NCBI RefSeq assembly: GCF_002591975.1
Contig: NZ_NVQE01000040.1
Coordinates: 1 to 51,035 of the forward strand
From: Mycobacterium neglectum
GTDB taxonomy: Bacteria; Actinomycetota; Actinomycetes; Mycobacteriales; Mycobacteriaceae
Direction: 5' to 3'
Length of the DNA: 51,035 nt
The notes under the pieces are model-generated. The model was not told where the DNA came from. It was given only the letters and a program-made list of their open reading frames with translations, and searched no databases. Made by a program: the position numbers and the translations under genes. Shown here in pieces: positions 24,974-33,844 of the stretch (position 1 is its first letter; each line of letters starts with the position of its first letter).

Positions 24974-25190
24974 CGGGCGGAATCCGTCTGCTCTGATCCT
25001 CTCCAGCACCACCGGAATGGCGAAATCTGCGGACAGCCTCACCCATCGCGGCCCCGCAGACCGTTCCGATCGCCGCCCACCACCACTGGCCCGTCGCTGA
25101 TGCGATGCCCGCACCGATCATCAAACCGATGATCAGCGGAAGATAGAAGAACCTCCAGGCCACCTCTTGAGTTAGAGTCTTCCGCGCCAT
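24939..25190 (-). CDS. Small membrane protein, 83 residues
   Basis: An 83-residue protein with two hydrophobic segments (FFYLPLIIGLMIGAGIAS and WWWAAIGTVCGAAMGEAV), an amphipathic start MARKTLTQEVAWR and a polar Ser/Pro-rich tail. The family is not recognised. The start at 25190 is the first in-frame ATG that precedes the membrane segment; the frame extends further upstream only through shadow sequence. Its 3' end lies within the convergent DoxX-like gene. The 339 bp to dnaB (25191-25529) carry no intact gene; one plus-frame (25288-25572) lacks a start. Confidence 0.6.
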   Translation of the reverse strand: MARKTLTQEVAWRFFYLPLIIGLMIGAGIASATGQWWWAAIGTVCGAAMGEAVRRFRHSGGAGEDQSRRIPPVSGSTDTPESS

Positions 25191-25529
25191 AACCCCGACG
25201 GTAGCGCGTATTTCGCTCAGATCAAGTGAGTCGAGGAGATGCACATGGCACGGGCGCCACTCTCCGGGGGCAACTCCGCTGTTCCCTGAGGGAACCGGTT
25301 GGGCCGAAGCAGAGGGGTTCCATCGACTGCTTACGACGCGCTCGCAGCGGATCGGTTCGGCTTCTCGGGCGGCCACCTTCGAGGCCGTCACCGGAAGTCC
25401 TGCGCCACAGCCCAAATGGTGCCGGGTCAGCAACATCGACGACGTCGGCTCCGGTCTCGTTGGGCTGACCGCGGCGGTGTCTGCGAGCCTCGGAATCTAC
25501 GCCTCAGCATCTGCGATGGACGCCCGCCG

Positions 25530-27338
25530 TCAGCCCTTCGCCATGTTGGTGAAGCGCGACAGGTGCAACTGATGCGCGACGGTGATCGTCTTCGTCGGAC
25601 CGCTGCGGTGCTTCGCGATGATCAAGTCCGCCTCACCACCACGCGGGTCATCACGCTCGAACGCATCCGGTCGATGAAGCAGGATCACCATGTCGCTATC
25701 CTGCTCGATACTGCCGCTTTCGCGTAGGTCCGACAGCATCGGCTTCTTGTCGGTGCGCTGCTCGGGCCCCCGGTTCAGCTGACTCATCGCGACGACAGGG
25801 ACTTCCAGCTCCTTGGCCAAAAGCTTTATCTGACGCGAGAATTCGGAGACCTCCTGCTGTCTCGACTCGACCTTCTTGCCGGAGGTCATCAGCTGCAGGT
25901 AATCGAGAACGATCAGGCGCAGGTCCGACTTTTGCTTGAGCCGACGCGCCTTCGCCCTGATCTCCATCATCGTCAGGTTCGGCGAGTCGTCGATATACAA
26001 AGGCGCTTCGCTGATTTCGCTCATCCGCCGCGCCAGCCGGGTCCAGTCGTCGTCGTTCATCCGGCCCAAGCGCATGTCGGCGAGCTTGATCTTCGCCTCG
26101 GCCGACAGCAGGCGCATCACGATCTCGGACTTACTCATTTCCAACGAGAAAATGACGCTCGCCATGCGGTGCTTGATGGAGCACGACCGTAGGAAGTCCA
26201 GGCCCAGTGTTGAGTTGTGCGTCGGGATCATTCCCGTTCCAGCCAGATACAGATGGTCTTCAGCGCTGACCTCGACGCACCGAACCGGAACGCTGTCGAC
26301 CCTGCGCACCGCTTCAATACCCCACGTTGATCGGTGGCCCCCACCAACCGTCACGAGCGCCGGAACCCGGGCTGCGGTAACGACATCCACGCCGGCACGC
26401 AAGGTCGCGGTGACCTGGATACCGCGTTCTGTCGGCCACTGGTGCTCGGCGTCGGCGACGATCACCGTTCCATCTGAGAACTCGACCTCGAAGCACGGCC
26501 GTCCGAACATGACGTCCGTCGCCGCGACCACTTGCGTCGGCTCACCGTTGGCACCGATCAGCTGATCGCCGACGGCGACCTCACCCATCGTCGTCCAGCC
26601 CGTCGGCGTAGGCAGCGGGGTATCGAGCTTGAGCGCCTTGCCCATACCGGGCCTCGCCGCGATGACGATCATCTGCCCCGGATGCAAGCCGTTGGTGAGA
26701 TCGTCGAGATCGGTGAAGCCCGTCGGCACGCCACGCGCCAGCCCACCCGCCGATGCGATCGCATCAATCTCGTCCATCGTCGGCTGGAGGAGCTGTTCCA
26801 GCGGCACGAAGTCTTCCGAAGTATTGCGGCCCTCGGTCACGTCGTAGATCTCGGCCTGCGCGCGGTCCACGATGTCGGCCACGTCGGCGCCATCCGCACC
26901 CGCATAGCCGTACTGCACGACGCGCGTGCCGGCCTCCACGAGGCGACGTAACAAGGCCTTCTCCGCCACGATGCCCGCGTAGTACCCGGCGTTGGCTGCG
27001 GTCGGCACCGTAGAGATCAGCGTGTGCAGATACGGCGCTCCACCGATGCGGCGCAACAACCCGCGCCGATCCAGCTCTGCCGCGACAGTCACCGCGTCGG
27101 CCGGCTCACCGCGGCCGTACAGGTCCAGGACTGCGTCATAGACGTTCTGATGCGCGGGCTTGTAGAAGTCGCCAGGACGCAGCTTCTCCAGCACGTCGGC
27201 GATCGCGTCCTTGCTCAGGAGCATGCCGCCGAGCACCGCCTGTTCGGCTGCGGCGTCCTGCGGGGGCTGGCGGCCGAAGTCCTCGCGGGGTGGCGCGGCG
27301 TCCATGTCCGAATGGCCGAGATCATCCACGACAGCCAC
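25530..27338 (-). CDS. dnaB: Replicative DNA helicase DnaB (intein-containing precursor)
   Basis: A 602-residue precursor that becomes a DnaB of about 461 residues after intein removal. DnaB is the hexameric ATP-driven helicase of the replisome. The N-terminal domain is intact (QPPQDAAAEQAVLGGMLLSKDA). The RecA-like core has the split P-loop AARPGMGK|STLGLD (joined after splicing), VIFSLEMSKSEIVMRLLSAE, VLDYLQLM and the arginine-finger region KPMLSDLRESGSIEQDSD. The site RESG^S, which holds an intein in M. tuberculosis, is uninterrupted here. The GTG start at 27338 (VAVVDDLGHS) follows GGGGAGG and matches mycobacterial DnaB starts. Confidence 0.97.
   Translation of the reverse strand: MAVVDDLGHSDMDAAPPREDFGRQPPQDAAAEQAVLGGMLLSKDAIADVLEKLRPGDFYKPAHQNVYDAVLDLYGRGEPADAVTVAAELDRRGLLRRIGGAPYLHTLISTVPTAANAGYYAGIVAEKALLRRLVEAGTRVVQYGYAGADGADVADIVDRAQAEIYDVTEGRNTSEDFVPLEQLLQPTMDEIDAIASAGGLARGVPTGFTDLDDLTNGLHPGQMIVIAARPGMGKALKLDTPLPTPTGWTTMGEVAVGDQLIGANGEPTQVVAATDVMFGRPCFEVEFSDGTVIVADAEHQWPTERGIQVTATLRAGVDVVTAARVPALVTVGGGHRSTWGIEAVRRVDSVPVRCVEVSAEDHLYLAGTGMIPTHNSTLGLDFLRSCSIKHRMASVIFSLEMSKSEIVMRLLSAEAKIKLADMRLGRMNDDDWTRLARRMSEISEAPLYIDDSPNLTMMEIRAKARRLKQKSDLRLIVLDYLQLMTSGKKVESRQQEVSEFSRQIKLLAKELEVPVVAMSQLNRGPEQRTDKKPMLSDLRESGSIEQDSDMVILLHRPDAFERDDPRGGEADLIIAKHRSGPTKTITVAHQLHLSRFTNMAKG
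26214..26636 (-). mobile_element. Class 3 mini-intein in the DnaB P-loop
   Basis: A 141-residue insertion (precursor residues 235-375) between Lys and Ser of the Walker A motif GMGK^S. It begins ALKLDTPLPTPTGW and ends GMIPTHN, followed by extein Ser. The first residue is Ala, so there is no Cys1. The class 3 WCT triad is present: Trp in block B (DAEHQW), Cys in block F (VPVRCVEV, residue 120 of the intein) and Thr in block G (PTHN). No homing endonuclease domain is present. Splicing rebuilds the ATP site. It corresponds to the M. smegmatis DnaB intein 1 type. Confidence 0.93.
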
Positions 27339-27517
27339 GGAGCTACACCTCCCCAGAACTAGGTCGAACACTCGTTCGACTAAAGGCTACCGCGGCATTG
27401 AGACAAGTTTCGGACAATCCGCCCCCGATCGATCGTCCTCACGGACTTGCGACGGCCAACGCTAGACGTTGCTGGGAGCACAACAAACCCACCCTGTTCA
27501 TAGACCTGTGCATCGCC

Positions 27518-27635
27518 TGTGGATAGGTCTGGACAGGCATGTTGAGTCGTTGGGGAGAACCTGTGGATAACTTTCTTTTTTCAGAGCATCCGCGCAGATA
27601 GCCGCACCATAAACCCCATGGAATTCTGTGGATGG
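27518..27635. promoter_or_regulatory. Three DnaA-box-like sites between rplI and dnaB
   Basis: TGTGGATAG (27518-27526), TGTGGATAA (27562-27570) and TGTGGATGG (27627-27635) lie in the same orientation, at spacings of 44 and 65 bp. The middle one is the exact complement of the consensus box TTATCCACA. They fall in the 492-bp gap upstream of dnaB. The third adjoins the perfect palindrome TGGGAATTCCCA (27633-27644). The rest of the gap holds no gene that I can support. Confidence 0.45.
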
Positions 27636-27780
27636 GAATTCCCACGGCGTGTCGTCATCGGTTGCGGTCTCGGGCGTGTTGTGTTTCGGCTTGGGGCCGC
27701 GCAGGTTAACAGCGGGTTAGCTTCGCTGTCACCTAACTACCGCGCGAAGTTCGCCAGCACCTTCCGGCACGCACAGCAAC

Positions 27781-27815
27781 GGCCGGGTGAGAATAGAACA
27801 GGTTCTCACCCGGCC
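27781..27815. terminator. Hairpin terminator after rplI
   Basis: GGCCGGGTGAGAA (27781-27793) and TTCTCACCCGGCC (27803-27815) are perfect 13-bp arms with a 9-nt loop, 16 bp past the rplI stop. There is no strong T-tract on the minus strand, which is common for mycobacterial terminators. Confidence 0.75.
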
Positions 27816-27830
27816 GTATTGCTGCTGAGG

Positions 27831-28289
27831 TTACTGTCCGGCGACGACGCTCACCGACACCGAAGCGTCCACGTCGGGATGTAGCCGCACCGTGATCGGG
27901 TGGGTGCCGACCGACTTGATGTGCGCCTTGGGCAGTTGCACCGTGCGCTTGTCCAGATTCGGGCCGCCGGCCTTCTTGATGGCCGCAACCACGTCGGCGC
28001 CCGTGACCGAACCGAACAGCTTCCCGCTGTCCCCGGCCGCCTTCACGGACAGCTCGACCGCGCCCAGACCTTCGAGCGTGGTCTTGAGCTCCCGAGCATG
28101 CTCGAGCCCCTGGACGGCCTTGGCCTCGCGGGCCCGGCGGATCTCCTCGGCCTGGCGCTCGGCGCCACGCGACGCGACGACAGCCATGCCGCGGGGCAAC
28201 AGGAAGTTGCGTCCGTAGCCGTCCTTGACCTCGACAATGTCGCCCGAGATACCCAGGTGCTCCACCTCGGTAGTGAGAATGAGTTTCAT
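27831..28289 (-). CDS. rplI: 50S ribosomal protein L9
   Basis: A 152-residue L9. The N-terminal domain reads MKLILTTEVEHLGISGDIVEV with DGYGRNFLLPRGMA, the classical L9 signature. The long connecting helix (EEIRRAREAKAVQGLEHARE) and a C-terminal domain ending SVSVSVVAGQ follow. It binds 23S rRNA and stabilises the L1-stalk side of the ribosome. It is the last gene of rpsF-ssb-rpsR-rplI, 9 bp from rpsR, and is followed by a hairpin. Confidence 0.98.
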   Translation of the reverse strand: MKLILTTEVEHLGISGDIVEVKDGYGRNFLLPRGMAVVASRGAERQAEEIRRAREAKAVQGLEHARELKTTLEGLGAVELSVKAAGDSGKLFGSVTGADVVAAIKKAGGPNLDKRTVQLPKAHIKSVGTHPITVRLHPDVDASVSVSVVAGQ

Positions 28290-28298
28290 ATCTTGTCC

Positions 28299-28562
28299 TT
28301 ATCGCGTCGACGAGCTGAACGGCAGCAGCGCCACCTCGCGGGCGTTCTTCACCGCGATCGCGATGTCGCGCTGGTGCTGCACGCAGTTACCGGTGACGCG
28401 ACGAGCACGGATCTTGCCGCGCTCGCTGATGTAGGTACGCAGCAGTGCCGTGTCCTTGTAGTCGATGATCTGGTTCTTGCCCTTTTTGGAGCAGAACACG
28501 CACTTGCGGGTCTTGACCGGCTTCTCGGGAGCCGGCCGCCTCTTGGTCGAGGACTTCGCCAT
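28299..28562 (-). CDS. rpsR: 30S ribosomal protein S18
   Basis: An 87-residue S18. The start MAKSSTKRRPAPEKPVKTRK is basic. The motif KCVFCSKKGKN with the later GNCVQHQRDIA gives the cysteines of the zinc-binding (C+) form rather than the zinc-free paralogue used under zinc shortage. S18 pairs with S6 on the 30S platform, and its gene stands in the usual order after rpsF and ssb. I saw no Zur-type site. Confidence 0.98.
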   Translation of the reverse strand: MAKSSTKRRPAPEKPVKTRKCVFCSKKGKNQIIDYKDTALLRTYISERGKIRARRVTGNCVQHQRDIAIAVKNAREVALLPFSSSTR

Positions 28563-28594
28563 TGTCTATCTCTTTCTGGTAATTGAAATTGAAG

Positions 28595-29116
28595 TCAGAA
28601 GGGGGGTTCGTCGTCGCTACCGCTGAACGAACCGGACGCGGGAGCGCTGCCCCACGGATCGTCCTGCTTGGCGTCGGAGCCACCGGCCGGAGCGGCGCTG
28701 CGGGAGCCACCGCCGCCGCCACTACCGAACCCACCGCCACCGCCGCCGCTGCGGCTGGCCTTGTTCACCTTGGCTGTGGCGTACTTCAGCGACGGGCCGA
28801 TCTCGTCGACCTCGAGCTCCACCACGGTGCGCTTCTCGCCTTCACGGGTTTCGAACGAACGCTGCTTGAGCCGTCCGCTGACGATCACGCGTGAACCACG
28901 GGTCAGGCTCTCGGCCACGTTCTCCGCCGCCTCGCGCCAGATGCTGCAGCGGAGGAACAGCGCTTCGCCGTCCTTCCACTCATTGGTCTGACGATCGAAG
29001 ATGCGCGGAGTCGACGCCACTGTGAAGTTGGCGACGGCTGCGCCTGACGGGGTGAACCGAAGCTCGGGGTCTGCCGTCAGGTTTCCGATAACCGTGATGA
29101 TGGTGTCACCAGCCAC
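28595..29116 (-). CDS. ssb: Single-stranded DNA-binding protein
   Basis: A 173-residue SSB. The OB-fold covers roughly residues 1-115 (AGDTIITVIGNLTADPELRFTP; RVIVSGRLKQRSFETREGEK). A glycine-rich linker with several GGGG runs follows, and the acidic tip SGSDDEPPF is the docking site for DNA repair and replication proteins. It coats single-stranded DNA at the fork. The GTG start at 29116 has AGGAGGATCAC just upstream. The gene lies between rpsF and rpsR. Confidence 0.98.
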   Translation of the reverse strand: MAGDTIITVIGNLTADPELRFTPSGAAVANFTVASTPRIFDRQTNEWKDGEALFLRCSIWREAAENVAESLTRGSRVIVSGRLKQRSFETREGEKRTVVELEVDEIGPSLKYATAKVNKASRSGGGGGGFGSGGGGGSRSAAPAGGSDAKQDDPWGSAPASGSFSGSDDEPPF

Positions 29117-29194
29117 GTGATCCTCCTGGATTGGGTTGTCGCGCGAAGTCAGTCGCAGGCGAGCCTACGGAGCCGCTCCGACGTACGGCAGCCT

Positions 29195-29485
29195 TTAGTG
29201 CTTGTCGGTCCGCATGACCTTGGTCCGCAGGACGGACTCGTTCAGGTTGAGCTGGCGGTCCAGTTCGGACACCGTCGCGGGCTCGGCCTTCACATCGACG
29301 ATGGCGTAGATGCCCTCGGCGTGCTTGGCGATCTCGTATGCCAGCCGGCGCTTGCCCCAGATGTCGACCTTGTCGACAGAGCCGCCGTCCTTTCGGATGA
29401 CGTTCAGGAACGTCTCCAGCGACGGAGCAACAGTGCGCTCGTCGAGAGTGGGGTCGAGGATGACCATGATTTCGTATGGACGCAT
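29195..29485 (-). CDS. rpsF: 30S ribosomal protein S6
   Basis: A 96-residue S6 (MRPYEIMVILDPTLDERTV, then GKRRLAYEIAKHAEGIYAIV). It binds 16S rRNA together with S18. The ATG at 29485 is preceded by AGGAGGTGAT at optimal spacing, one of the strongest ribosome-binding sites in the window. It is the first gene of the ribosomal operon. In M. tuberculosis one more gene (Rv0052) lies between Rv0051 and rpsF; here the 162-bp gap holds none. Confidence 0.98.
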   Translation of the reverse strand: MRPYEIMVILDPTLDERTVAPSLETFLNVIRKDGGSVDKVDIWGKRRLAYEIAKHAEGIYAIVDVKAEPATVSELDRQLNLNESVLRTKVMRTDKH

Positions 29486-29647
29486 AAGAACCCATCACCT
29501 CCTACGGTCTAGTTCGGCCACGGCGATTTCCGTGGCAGGAGGGTTACCTGCGTCGGCAACCGGCCCAGGCTACAGGAATGCCCGCTGATCTGCGAAATCG
29601 CACTGCTCGGCGGCGGCGCAATCGGAGGCGGCGTTCGGCCGTCGCGG

Positions 29648-31357
29648 CTACTTGGCGTCGACGAGTTCGGGATCGGGCTCCGGCGGGGCGCTTACCCGCA
29701 TCCTGTCCCGATCCGGGCGGAGCCAATCGGGCAGCCATCGCGGCGGAGCGTCGGGTGCCCCGTCGAAGACACCGCCGGCGGGGTCGTCGACCTGGCCGCC
29801 AAACCTCACCAGATCCTTCTCCGGCCGGTAGATCTGGTGGACCACCAGCGCACACAAGCCGATCACCGCGATGTCGCGCAGCAGCACCATGACGGTGAAC
29901 GGCTGCTCGGGCAGTCCCTTGTTCTGCTCGCCGTAGATGTACAACATCCGCGGTATCCATATCAGCGCGTCGATCGTCATCCACGCGAGCAGGATGCGGC
30001 GATGCGGCAGCGCGAGGACGGCGAGGGGGACCAGCCACAGCGAGAACTGTGGGCTCCACACCTTGTTCGTCAGCAGGAAGGCCGCAACGACGAGGAACGC
30101 CACCTGCGCCACCCGCGGCCGCTGCTTGGCCGTCAGCGCGATGTAAGTGATTGCGATACAACATGATGCGAACAACAACGCCGACACCGTGTTGGTCACC
30201 GTCGGGGGCTCCCAGAAGCCGAGGTCGGTATCGAAACCCTGCCAGTCGGTGAACGACTTCACCACGTTGTAGATCGAATCCATATCGTCGCCGCGACGGG
30301 TGTTGAGCCGGAAGAACTCCGACCATCCTCGCGGGAAGAGGGCCATGATCGGCAGGTTCACCACCACCCACGTCACCACCGCGGCAATCGCCGTCTTACC
30401 GACCTCGCGCACCTTTCCGGTACGCACCGCCAACACCGCCAGCGGGATCAGCAGCAGCAGCGGGTACAACTTCGCTGCCACGCCGAGACCGATGAGCGTC
30501 CCGGCCAGGACCGGTTTTCGCCGGGCCCAGGCGAGCAACGCCCCCGTCGCGAAAGCCGTTGCGAGCGCGTCGAAGTTGGTGAAAATCTGGAAGATCACGA
30601 TCGGTGACGCGGCTACCAATGCCGCATCCCACACCCGTCGTGGGCCTGCCAGCTGCGATGTCGCCCACACCGTCGCCAGCCATGCCAGCGCCAGCCCGAA
30701 CGCGGCGATGTTGAAGAACATCACGACCTCGGCGATTATCGGCAACGACACCAGCTTGGACAGCGCGGTGTACGACTTGGCCAGCGCCATTGATCCGTAC
30801 TGATACAGCCCCGTCAACACCGGATACTCCATGTACCGCACCGCGGTACTCCCGTCGTACTGCACCTTCGGCTGGCCCGTGGAGTCCTTCTCGATCCAGC
30901 TGGACTTGTAGGGGAACTTGCCGAGATTCAGCAGTTCTGCGGTGTAAAGGGGCACGGTGTCGGAGTAGCAGAGTTCGTAGTACGCGCGCTGGTTGTCCCA
31001 GTTGGCGACGCGTTGGTTCGGTGCGCCCGTACCGGTGGTCTGCAGGCATGCGGCCTTGGTCGAGTAGCCCAGCGCGAGTAGCACCAGCGCGATCAGCAGC
31101 ATCGCCCGCAGCGGTGTGAAGAACCGTTGCCTGCCGATCAGCGCATGCCTGCCGACCGGTCCGCCGATCGTCTCGGACAGCGCGGCGCCGATCGTGTCGG
31201 TGCGGCTGGGCAGGTCTCGGTTGTCGAGGCTCCGCAGGTCTTCTGCCGGCCGAGCCGGCGATTCGGCATAAGCCAGGTTGGCCGGCGACGCGGTCGACGG
31301 CAACGGCGAGCCCGTAGTCGGCTCGCCGTCATCGTCCCGATCTACTGCGTCGGTCAC
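29648..31357 (-). CDS. Membrane glycosyltransferase, GT87 family (Rv0051-like)
   Basis: A 569-residue membrane protein resembling Rv0051, annotated as a GT87/DUF2029 polyprenyl-phosphate-mannose-dependent transferase. The N-terminal cytosolic tail is acidic. A first helix (LRAMLLIALVLLALG) precedes the loop GKFPYKSSWIEKDSTG. Many later helices carry VIFQIFTNFDALATA, RRGDDMDSIYNVVKSF and NKVWSPQFSLWLVPL. The donor and acceptor are unproven. The GTG start at 31357 overlaps the ponA1 stop (GTGA), so translation is coupled. An in-frame extension to 31783 lies inside ponA1 and is rejected. Confidence 0.88.
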   Translation of the reverse strand: MTDAVDRDDDGEPTTGSPLPSTASPANLAYAESPARPAEDLRSLDNRDLPSRTDTIGAALSETIGGPVGRHALIGRQRFFTPLRAMLLIALVLLALGYSTKAACLQTTGTGAPNQRVANWDNQRAYYELCYSDTVPLYTAELLNLGKFPYKSSWIEKDSTGQPKVQYDGSTAVRYMEYPVLTGLYQYGSMALAKSYTALSKLVSLPIIAEVVMFFNIAAFGLALAWLATVWATSQLAGPRRVWDAALVAASPIVIFQIFTNFDALATAFATGALLAWARRKPVLAGTLIGLGVAAKLYPLLLLIPLAVLAVRTGKVREVGKTAIAAVVTWVVVNLPIMALFPRGWSEFFRLNTRRGDDMDSIYNVVKSFTDWQGFDTDLGFWEPPTVTNTVSALLFASCCIAITYIALTAKQRPRVAQVAFLVVAAFLLTNKVWSPQFSLWLVPLAVLALPHRRILLAWMTIDALIWIPRMLYIYGEQNKGLPEQPFTVMVLLRDIAVIGLCALVVHQIYRPEKDLVRFGGQVDDPAGGVFDGAPDAPPRWLPDWLRPDRDRMRVSAPPEPDPELVDAK

Positions 31358-33798
31358 GGAGGCGGCGGCGCTCCCGGCACCCCCGGCGGCGGCGGTGGCG
31401 GTGGCGCACCGGGTGCGGCGGGCACGGGCGGGCCGACGGGCACGGTGGTCGGCGGACCCCACGGGATCGTCACTCCGGGCGCCAACTCGATCGTCGGCTG
31501 GATCACGGTTGTCTGCGGCACGGGCGGCACATCCGGCGGCTGGGACGACGGAGGCGGCGCCGGCGCTTGCGGCACACCCGCATAGCCGCCGATCTCCTCG
31601 GGCTTGGGGAACGTCTCGTTGTCGGTGCCTTCCAGCGCACCGTCCATCGTCGCCTTCCAGATGTCCGACGGCAGGCCGGATCCATAGACCGGCGATCCGT
31701 AACTGTTCTCCAGCGGTTTGGTGCCTTCGGTGGTGCCGACCCAGACCGCCGTCGACAGCGACGGCGTGAAGCCGACCATCCACGCGTCACGGTTGGCGCC
31801 GGTGTCCCCGAGCTGGTTCGTGCCGGTCTTGGCCGCCGACGGACGACCGCCGGCCAGCGCATGGCCGTTGGAGTACGCGGCGATGGGCTGCATCGCGGCG
31901 ATCACATTCTCGGCGACCTTCTTGTCGAGGCGCTGTTCGCCCTCGTTGTCCTGCTGCGACGCGTCGAACAACACCTCGCCCGCGGAGTTGACGACCTTCT
32001 GCACGAAATGCGGCTTGTGGTAGACGCCGGACGCCGCGATCGTCGCGTACGCCGACGCCATGTCCAGGACGCGACTCTGATACTGGCCCAACACGATTCC
32101 GTTGTTCGGCGGTCCGCCCTGACCGTCCTCTGACAAGGTGTGATCCACACCGGGGAAGCTCTCGGCGATGCCCGCCTGATGCGCGGCCTCCGCGACATCG
32201 GCCGGCCCGTTCTCCAGCTTGAGCATCAGCCGGTAGTAGCTCGTGTTGAGCGACCGTTTCAGCGCCTCGGCGATGTTGCAGGTGCCGCAGCCACCGCCTT
32301 CGACGTTGTTGATCGTGATGCCGTTCATGGACACCGGCGAACTGTCGACCTGTGTGCCAAGGCCCATGCCCTGCTGCAGTGCCGCCACCAACGCGAACAC
32401 CTTGAAGGACGAACCCGTTGGCAGCCCGGCCTGCGCGAAGTCGAAGCCGTTGGCGTCCGTTCCGCCGTAGTACGCCTCGACCCCGCCGTTGTTCGGATTG
32501 ATCGACACGATCGCGGTGCGCATGTCGGGGTCCTGCCCCTCCAGGTACTCGGCCGCGGCTTCCTCGGCGGCCTGCTGCGCTTGGGGGTTGATCGTCGTGG
32601 TGATCTGCAGGCCCTCGGTGTTCAGCGTCTGCTCGTCGATGTCGAACAGCTCGAGCAGTTCCTTTTGCACCTGGTGTTCGATCAGACCGTTGGGGCCGGT
32701 GGTCTGGTTGGCCACCCTGGCCTGGTCCGGTGGCACCGTCGGCGGAAACACCTGCGCCGCACGCTCTTCTGGCGAAAGCGCCCCGATGGTCACCATGCCG
32801 TCAAGCACCCAGTTCCAGCGCACCAGTGCGCCGTCCGGGTTGACGGCAGGATCAAGCCCCGACGGCTGCTGGATCAGCGCGGCCAGCAGGGCGCCCTCGG
32901 CGACGTTGAGCTGTTCGACGGGTTTACCGAAGTACGCGTGCGATGCGGCGCCGACGCCGTAGGAGCCGCGACCGAAGTAGATGATGTTCAGATACGACTG
33001 CAGCACCTGATCTTTGGACCATTGGCCGGACATCTTCGTCGAGATGACCACTTCCTTGGCCTTGCGGATCAGGCCGCCGACACCCGATCGTTCGTCGCCG
33101 ACCAACGCGTTCTTCACGTACTGCTGGGTGATCGTGGAGCCACCCTGCAGGTCGCCGCCGAACAGGTTGTTCTTCATGGCCCTGATGAAGCCGGTGAACG
33201 AGAATCCGGGGTTGGAGTAGAAGTCGCGGTCTTCGGCGGCCATCACCGCGTTACGCACCTGCACCGGTATCTGGTCGATGTCGACGTCGACGCGGTTACC
33301 TTCCGGCGGAACGATTTTCGCCAGTTCGCTGCCGTCGCTGGCCAAGATCGTCGAGACCTGATTGGTGCGGATATCGCCGGGCTTGGGCACGTCGACGATC
33401 ATGTAGGCCATCGCGAAGGTGATGATCGGCAGCACGATCATCACGGCCACCGCCGCGACCAGCCCGCGCCGGATCCACTTCCAGTTGATCTGCGGACGGT
33501 GCGCCGGCTGCCTTTCCGGCGGGCCTCCGGGCGGCCCTCCACCGCCTGGCGGACGGCGCGGTGGCACAGGGGGCGGCTGCTTCGGCGCCGGTGTGCCGTC
33601 GAGGGCGGCCTTCACCGCGTCGACGGGGTCGCGCCACTGGGGCGGAGCGACATCGCGCACCGGCGGCAAGATGGCGGTGCGCCTGTCGTCGGGCGGAAGG
33701 CTGCGCGTGCGGGGCGGGCCGGGCGAATCGGCCCGCTGGCGGTGCCGTCCCGCGTCGTCGGACGGCTTGGGTCCCGGGTCGCTCACACCATCAGCCAT
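31354..33798 (-). CDS. ponA1: Class A penicillin-binding protein PonA1
   Basis: An 814-residue bifunctional murein synthase. A Pro/Arg-rich cytosolic tail precedes one membrane helix (VAAVAVMIVLPIITFAMAYM). The GT51 glycosyltransferase domain has AAEDRDFYSNPG and GGSTITQQYVKNAL. The transpeptidase domain has the SxxK motif in GSSFK, SLNTS (SxN) and AKTGT (KTG). A long proline-rich tail (PPPPPPPG) closes the protein. All catalytic motifs are intact. The start at 33798 (MADGVSDPGP) is a choice; GTG 33786 is an alternative. It lies between the DUF5318 gene and the GT87 gene and is co-oriented with both. Confidence 0.95.
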   Translation of the reverse strand: MADGVSDPGPKPSDDAGRHRQRADSPGPPRTRSLPPDDRRTAILPPVRDVAPPQWRDPVDAVKAALDGTPAPKQPPPVPPRRPPGGGGPPGGPPERQPAHRPQINWKWIRRGLVAAVAVMIVLPIITFAMAYMIVDVPKPGDIRTNQVSTILASDGSELAKIVPPEGNRVDVDIDQIPVQVRNAVMAAEDRDFYSNPGFSFTGFIRAMKNNLFGGDLQGGSTITQQYVKNALVGDERSGVGGLIRKAKEVVISTKMSGQWSKDQVLQSYLNIIYFGRGSYGVGAASHAYFGKPVEQLNVAEGALLAALIQQPSGLDPAVNPDGALVRWNWVLDGMVTIGALSPEERAAQVFPPTVPPDQARVANQTTGPNGLIEHQVQKELLELFDIDEQTLNTEGLQITTTINPQAQQAAEEAAAEYLEGQDPDMRTAIVSINPNNGGVEAYYGGTDANGFDFAQAGLPTGSSFKVFALVAALQQGMGLGTQVDSSPVSMNGITINNVEGGGCGTCNIAEALKRSLNTSYYRLMLKLENGPADVAEAAHQAGIAESFPGVDHTLSEDGQGGPPNNGIVLGQYQSRVLDMASAYATIAASGVYHKPHFVQKVVNSAGEVLFDASQQDNEGEQRLDKKVAENVIAAMQPIAAYSNGHALAGGRPSAAKTGTNQLGDTGANRDAWMVGFTPSLSTAVWVGTTEGTKPLENSYGSPVYGSGLPSDIWKATMDGALEGTDNETFPKPEEIGGYAGVPQAPAPPPSSQPPDVPPVPQTTVIQPTIELAPGVTIPWGPPTTVPVGPPVPAAPGAPPPPPPPGVPGAPPPP

Positions 33799-33844
33799 AC
33801 GCCCTGCACGGACGTCGTCGGCTGACCGGTCGTGGCGCCCTTCG

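Noticed and set aside
25288..25572. Plus frame with protein-like composition after the small membrane gene
   Set aside because: It has no usable start codon, overlaps the end of dnaB, and shows no family resemblance; at most a decayed gene.
27633..27644. Perfect palindrome TGGGAATTCCCA
   Set aside because: Too short to stand alone as a regulatory claim; recorded only as a neighbour of the DnaA-box-like site.
32140..33825. 561-codon plus frame opposite ponA1
   Set aside because: Antisense shadow; ponA1 shows every catalytic motif of both domains on the other strand.
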